From an uncultured Pseudomonadota bacterium (GTDB lineage Bacteria; Pseudomonadota; Gammaproteobacteria; Steroidobacterales; Steroidobacteraceae): 26,425 bases of DNA. The DNA lies in assembly GCA_946479515.1 (NCBI GenBank), contig CAMLGF010000050.1, positions 1-26,425 on the forward strand, written 5' to 3'. Under the pieces are notes generated by a model. The model made no database searches. It was given only the letters and a program-made list of their open reading frames with translations, and was not told where the DNA came from. A program made the translations under genes and the position numbers. Each line of letters opens with the position of its first letter. Positions within the stretch are counted from its first letter, which is position 1. Shown here piece after piece: positions 22,723-26,425 of the stretch.

Positions 22723-23583
22723 ATGCGAAACACTCGAATCGCCCTCTGCCTGTGGGGGCTGCTGATGACCGGCGCGGCACAGGCACAGCAGGTCGTGCCA
22801 CTCTGGGAGAAGGGAGCGCCGGGGTTCGAGTCCCGACGCGACCAGCCGGAGCAGCACCAGGACTGGTGGTACAAGAACATCCACAATCCCTCGCTCACCG
22901 TGTTCCTGCCGCCCGCGGGCAAGGCCAATGGCACGGCGGTCATCGTCGCCGCAGGGGGCGGGCATCGCGAGCTCGTGTTCAATCCCGAGGGCGTGGAGCC
23001 GGCGCAGTATCTCGCCAGTCTCGGCGTCACGGCATTCGCGCTCAAATACCGGCTTTTTCGCGAGCCGGGCTCTAACTACACATTCGCCAACACCGCCGAA
23101 GACATCCGCCGGGCCATGCGTACGGTGCGGGCGCGCGCCGCCGAATGGCAGGTCGATCCGCAGCGCATCGGCGTGATGGGCTGGTCGGCCGGGGGCGAGG
23201 TCGCGGCGCTGGTTGCCTATCCACCCGTCGATGGCGATGCCCGATCTGCCGACCCCATCGAGCGCGTGAGCGCCCGCCCGGACTTCCAGATCCTGGTTTA
23301 TCCGGGCCCGCTCGGCATTCCCGAGCGCATTTCCCGCGACGCACCGCCGCTGTTCCTGGTGGGCGCGGCGGACGACGAGTACGTGGCCGATGTGCTGTTC
23401 GACCTGACCCGCAAGTACCACGCCGCGGGGGCGTCGATCGAGACGCACATCTATACGCAGGGCAAGCACGCCTTCAACATGGGCCAGCGTTCGCAGTACG
23501 TGAGCATCCAGCACTGGCCGCAGCGCATGGCGGAATGGCTGCAGGACCGCGGCTATCTGACGCCCGCGGCCGCGGCTCACTGA
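22723..23583 (+). CDS. Secreted alpha/beta hydrolase (esterase/BD-FAE-like)
   Basis: The 286-residue protein has a signal peptide (MRNTRIALCLWGLLMTGAAQ, cut near AQA). The alpha/beta-hydrolase fold has oxyanion VAAGGGHREL (76-84), nucleophile Ser155 in GWSAGGE, acid Asp217 or Asp218 in GAADDEYV, and His249 in GKHAFNMG. It resembles acetyl-xylan esterase and BD-FAE type esterases acting on acylated sugars or small esters; the substrate is not determinable. ATG 22723 is preferred to 22705 because it begins the signal peptide. The rhomboid gene starts 1 nt after its stop, so the two are co-transcribed. Confidence 0.87.
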   Translation: MRNTRIALCLWGLLMTGAAQAQQVVPLWEKGAPGFESRRDQPEQHQDWWYKNIHNPSLTVFLPPAGKANGTAVIVAAGGGHRELVFNPEGVEPAQYLASLGVTAFALKYRLFREPGSNYTFANTAEDIRRAMRTVRARAAEWQVDPQRIGVMGWSAGGEVAALVAYPPVDGDARSADPIERVSARPDFQILVYPGPLGIPERISRDAPPLFLVGAADDEYVADVLFDLTRKYHAAGASIETHIYTQGKHAFNMGQRSQYVSIQHWPQRMAEWLQDRGYLTPAAAAH

Positions 23584-23584
23584 C

Positions 23585-24196
23585 ATGGGCATCAGCTTCG
23601 ATCGCACGCCCGCGACGTTCTCGCTGCTGTGCCTCATCATCGGCTTCAGCGCCGTGGCGCTCTGGGTGGCGCCGAAGATGCTGGCGCGCAATCTGCTCCG
23701 CCCGTACTGGCTGCTGAAGCAGCGCGATTACGGCACGCTGATCACCAGCGGGTTCATCCACGGCGATTTCGGGCACCTGTTGTTCAATTCGCTCACGCTC
23801 TATTTCTTCGGCCCGGACCTGGAGCGGCGCATCGGTTCGGCGAGATTCCTGGCGCTGTATTTCATCGGCCTGGTGCTGAGCAGCCTCGGCACGGTCTACA
23901 AGCAGCGCAACAACCCCGATTACGCCGCGCTCGGCGCCTCGGGCGCCATTCTCGCCGTGCTGTTCGCGTTCATCGTCTATTACCCCACGCGCACGCTCTA
24001 CCTGTATTTCGCGCTGCCGATCCCGGCGGTGCTGTTCGCCTTCGGTTACATGGCCTACAGCTGGTGGGCGTCGAAGAACCGGCGCGACAACATCAACCAC
24101 GACGCGCATCTGGACGGCGCGCTGACCGGGCTGATCTTCGTGGGGGTGACCGACTTCGCCGCCTGGAAGCACGCCTTCGCCCAGGTGCTGGGCTGA
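23585..24196 (+). CDS. Rhomboid-family intramembrane serine protease
   Basis: The 203-residue protein has the six-helix rhomboid layout with HGDFGHLLFNSLTLYFFG (His64 and Asn68 of the oxyanion region). The catalytic Ser119 is in the GASGA motif and the catalytic His175 in DAHLDGALTG. All residues needed for activity are present. Rhomboids cleave membrane-anchored proteins within or near the bilayer; the substrate is unknown. The gene follows the hydrolase stop by 1 nt and is convergent with the 2OG oxygenase gene, with only 15 nt between the stops. Confidence 0.92.
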   Translation: MGISFDRTPATFSLLCLIIGFSAVALWVAPKMLARNLLRPYWLLKQRDYGTLITSGFIHGDFGHLLFNSLTLYFFGPDLERRIGSARFLALYFIGLVLSSLGTVYKQRNNPDYAALGASGAILAVLFAFIVYYPTRTLYLYFALPIPAVLFAFGYMAYSWWASKNRRDNINHDAHLDGALTGLIFVGVTDFAAWKHAFAQVLG

Positions 24197-24211
24197 ACGC
24201 CGCAGGCAGGA

Positions 24212-24829
24212 TTAGAACCAGGAGTAATTGAACGAGATCGAGATGCGCTCGGTCACGGTCGGGTTCGGCGCGACCTCGTGCCGCAGCCAGCTCTCGAACA
24301 GCACGAGCTTGCCCTGCTCCGCCGGCACGGTCACCCAGATCTGATTCTCCCGGCGGGCCTTGCGGCGCTTGGGCGGCGCGGCCATGTAACGGTCCAGTCG
24401 CGGATCCTCGAATTTCAAACCGGAGCAGCCGCGCGGGGTGCGCACGTAGTAGGTGCCGCTCAGCGACGCCAGCGGGTGCAGATGCAGCCCATGCACCACC
24501 TGTCGCGTCATGACGTTCACCCAGCAATCGGTCATTTCCAGCTTGCGGCCGCCGAGGTCGAGATCGAGCGCCTTGGAAAAGTTCCGCACGTGCGCGTCGA
24601 TGCGCTTCTCCAGCGCGGCGAACGTGGGCGACATGCGATGCATGCGCGACGCGGAACTGTAGGAGGTGTAGCCGCCCGGATAGTTAGTGCTGGACCATGC
24701 CTGCCCCGCCACGTCGTCGTTCGCCAGCTGCCGGCATTCGCGCAGCAGCCGCAGGTTGAGCTCGTCGGTGACGCCGCGCGAGACCCGCGCCGTGTACACG
24801 CGCGTGGGGAACAGGGTTGTCAGGGGCAT
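24212..24829 (-). CDS. Putative 2OG-Fe(II) oxygenase (TIGR02466 type)
   Basis: The 205-residue protein matches the family of putative 2-oxoglutarate/Fe(II) oxygenases. MPLTTLFPTRVY starts it; the metal motif region is VVHGLHLHPLASLSGTYYVR (about 111-130, His116 and His118). The distal ligand is His184 in SWLRHEVAPN, and Arg195 in ERISISFNY probably binds 2-oxoglutarate. Family members act on proteins or small molecules; the substrate is unknown. ATG 24829 was taken rather than 24871, because homology starts there and the longer version runs into the -10 region of the divergent gene. Confidence 0.85.
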   Translation of the reverse strand: MPLTTLFPTRVYTARVSRGVTDELNLRLLRECRQLANDDVAGQAWSSTNYPGGYTSYSSASRMHRMSPTFAALEKRIDAHVRNFSKALDLDLGGRKLEMTDCWVNVMTRQVVHGLHLHPLASLSGTYYVRTPRGCSGLKFEDPRLDRYMAAPPKRRKARRENQIWVTVPAEQGKLVLFESWLRHEVAPNPTVTERISISFNYSWF

Positions 24830-24874
24830 GAGCGAAGTATGGGCAATCTCTGGCTGCCCGCAAAGCCACACGAC

Positions 24875-24880
24875 TATACT
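24875..24880 (+). promoter_or_regulatory. Candidate -10 box of the SMP-30-like gene
   Basis: TATACT lies 32 nt upstream of ATG 24912 in the intergenic region shared with the divergent oxygenase gene. No good -35 box is visible. Confidence 0.4.
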
Positions 24881-24911
24881 GCGCGTCCTTCACAAACGCG
24901 GAAGTGAACCC

Positions 24912-25745
24912 ATGAAGAAGCTGGTCCTACTCGGTGCGCTGCTGCTGGCCGCCAGCGCACAGGCGCAAACCCACAAGCTCACCAAGGTCTGGGAATCCGA
25001 TGCCACGCTCAAGGTGCCCGAGAGCGTGCGCTACGACGCCCAGCGCAAGGTGCTGTACGTCTCCAACATCGACGGCGAACCCTGGGCCGCCGACGGCAAA
25101 GGGTCCATCGCCAAGCTGGGGCTCGACGGCAAGGTAATCGCCGCCGAATGGGTCACCGGTCTCGACTGCCCCAAGGGCCTGGCGCTCTCCGCCGACGGCA
25201 AGTGGCTGTACGCGGCCGACGCCGGCGGCATCGTCGTCATCGACATCGACGCCGGCAAGATCAGCAAAAAGATCCCCATTCCCGAAGGCCAGCAGCTCAA
25301 CGACCTCGCCAGCGACGGCAAGGGCACGCTGTACGTCTCCGATTCCAAGGGCAGGAAGGTCTACTCCGTGAAGGGCGACGAGGTCAGCCTGGAACTGGAC
25401 GACAAGGTTCTCAAGGGCCCGAACGGATTGTTGGTGCAGGGTGGCCACCTCTACGTGCTGGACAACAGCTCGCTCAACCAGGTGCAGGCCGACAAGTCGC
25501 TCAAGGTGCTCGCAAGCGGCATGGAAGGCGGCACCGACGGGCTCGAGCACGTGCAGGGCGACGACTTCCTCGTGTCCGTCTGGGGTGGCGCCATCTGGTA
25601 CGTGAGCGGCGCGAACAAGGAACTGCTGTTCGACGGCAAGGCGGTCGAGACCAGGACCGCGGACATCGGCTGGGATCCTGCCACCAGGACGGCCTACGTG
25701 CCCACGTTCTTCCGCAATTCCGTCATCGCGTTCAAGGTCGACTAA
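24912..25745 (+). CDS. Periplasmic SMP-30/gluconolactonase-like beta-propeller protein
   Basis: The 277-residue precursor begins with a signal peptide (MKKLVLLGALLLAASAQAQ). It consists of repeated beta-propeller blades: VPESVRYDAQRKVLYVSNID, CPKGLALSADGKWLYAADAG, LNDLASDGKGTLYVSDSKGR and GPNGLLVQGGHLYVLDNSS. This is the SMP-30/gluconolactonase/NHL superfamily. Whether it is a lactonase or only a binding protein cannot be decided from sequence. The start ATG has a purine-rich GGAAG upstream and begins the signal peptide. It is a single gene closed by a hairpin at 25755-25782. Confidence 0.82.
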   Translation: MKKLVLLGALLLAASAQAQTHKLTKVWESDATLKVPESVRYDAQRKVLYVSNIDGEPWAADGKGSIAKLGLDGKVIAAEWVTGLDCPKGLALSADGKWLYAADAGGIVVIDIDAGKISKKIPIPEGQQLNDLASDGKGTLYVSDSKGRKVYSVKGDEVSLELDDKVLKGPNGLLVQGGHLYVLDNSSLNQVQADKSLKVLASGMEGGTDGLEHVQGDDFLVSVWGGAIWYVSGANKELLFDGKAVETRTADIGWDPATRTAYVPTFFRNSVIAFKVD

Positions 25746-25754
25746 TACATTGGC

Positions 25755-25782
25755 GTCGGCCCGGGGCAACTCCCGGGCCGAC
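25755..25782 (+). terminator. Perfect 11-bp hairpin after the SMP-30-like gene
   Basis: GTCGGCCCGGG and CCCGGGCCGAC flank a 6-nt loop 9 nt after the stop. Without a T-run it may be a Rho-type or mRNA-end hairpin. Confidence 0.5.
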
Positions 25783-25913
25783 CTGTGACTCATCGCACAG
25801 TGCGCGGCAGGCTCCGGCCGCGCGGGCCCCTGCGGCCCCAAGTTATCCCGCGTTCTGCCGACATCTGATACAGGAGTACTGCCTGGGTCGCGCCGCGCGC
25901 GTTCGTACATCTA

Positions 25914-26425
25914 GTGAAGCCGGAATTCAAAGCAGAGCTGGCGCGGGCCTTCGGCCTCGCGTCGCAGAACGACAGCGATGATCTGCTGGACCGCCTGAAC
26001 TCCGGGGCGCCGATCGATGCGCAACGATTGCGCGCCGGCTGCCTGGCGCTGGTGCGAAGACTGCGCGACGACACGGCGTCGACGGACGATCACGCGCACC
26101 GCGTCCAGGTGGCGTTGCAGGCGGCGCAGGTGAGCTTCTGGGACATGGACCTGCGCACCGGCGAGATCTTCGTCGATCACACCTGTTTCGAATTGCTGGG
26201 CCTGCCGCAGCGTGCGCGTACCCTGCCCTGCGAAGAACTCGAGCAGCTCACGCATCCCGAGGATCGCGCCCCGCAGCAGCAGGCCATCGCCGACCTGATC
26301 AGCGGCAAGACCGGTATGCTGCATTTCGAACACCGGCTGCGCCACGCGGATGGGCGCTGGGTCTGGATGGAAACCTTCGGCAACGTGGCCGAGCGCGACG
26401 GCAATGGCCGGGTGGTACGCCTGGC
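25914..26425 (+). CDS. PAS-domain sensor protein, N-terminal fragment
   Basis: The open frame runs off the window after 170 codons. Residues 1-60 are helical and hydrophilic. From about residue 65 a PAS_3-type fold follows: VQVALQAAQVSFWDMDLRTG, then CFELLGLPQRARTL, LTHPEDRAPQQQAIADLISG and FEHRLRHADGRWVWMETFG. Such domains sit in histidine kinases, GGDEF/EAL enzymes and chemoreceptors; the output domain lies outside the window. The start GTG at 25914 is a guess: no close SD is seen, and an AGGAG lies some 40 nt upstream. No signal peptide is visible, so it is probably cytoplasmic. Confidence 0.72.
   Translation, partial: MKPEFKAELARAFGLASQNDSDDLLDRLNSGAPIDAQRLRAGCLALVRRLRDDTASTDDHAHRVQVALQAAQVSFWDMDLRTGEIFVDHTCFELLGLPQRARTLPCEELEQLTHPEDRAPQQQAIADLISGKTGMLHFEHRLRHADGRWVWMETFGNVAERDGNGRVVRL

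Overview
The window is a high-GC chromosomal segment of a gammaproteobacterium. The conserved backbone shows this: radC tail > rpmB > rpmG > mutM, then the reversed block rsmD > coaD > ggt, then ftsY > ftsE > ftsX > rpoH. This is the gene neighbourhood seen around E. coli radC/mutM/coaD and rsmD/ftsYEX/rpoH. A VolA-type lipoprotein lipase, a proteobacterial sortase-type two-component pair and palindromic GGGGAC/GGGGTC repeats would fit a Steroidobacteraceae/Nevskiales/Xanthomonadales-like lineage, but that placement is inference.

Layout. 1-96: last codons of radC. 73-1535: a small island with a DUF2975 membrane protein and a YozG-like XRE regulator, bounded by 34-nt inverted repeats that both encode the RadC C-terminus. 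1637-2194: promoter, rpmB, rpmG, terminator. 2201-4233: a nested inverted repeat, mutM, a 152-nt palindromic repeat element, and an AlkA-type glycosylase whose RBS and start codon lie inside that element. 4255-7157 (minus strand): rsmD, coaD and gamma-glutamyltransferase, tightly packed. 7258-9486: a large lipoprotein lipase. 9540-13358: a REP-like palindrome, ftsY, ftsE, ftsX, and rpoH preceded by a near-perfect CIRCE (HrcA) operator.

13414-18772 is mixed metabolic and envelope genes: a methyltransferase, an OmpA-family lipoprotein, a hotdog thioesterase, a Mpo1/DUF962 membrane protein, a glutaryl-CoA dehydrogenase, a GST, an L7/L12-like membrane protein and a solitary ExbD/TolR protein. 18869-19176 holds two very small translationally coupled ORFs on the minus strand. 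19322-22140 encodes a response regulator and histidine kinase of the proteobacterial dedicated sortase (PdsR/PdsS) type, with no sortase or sortase substrate in the window. It is followed by a gene-free stretch of about 580 nt with a promoter-like sequence and a perfect terminator, a candidate non-coding RNA. 22723-25745 carries a periplasmic alpha/beta hydrolase, a rhomboid protease, a 2OG-Fe(II) oxygenase and an SMP-30-like beta-propeller. The window ends inside a PAS-domain sensor.

The least ordinary items are the repeat-bounded DUF2975/XRE island, the CIRCE-like operator on rpoH, the sortase-type two-component system without a sortase, the coupled mini-ORFs, and the unassigned 22.2-22.6 kb transcript candidate. 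No tRNA, rRNA, CRISPR array or complete insertion sequence was seen.
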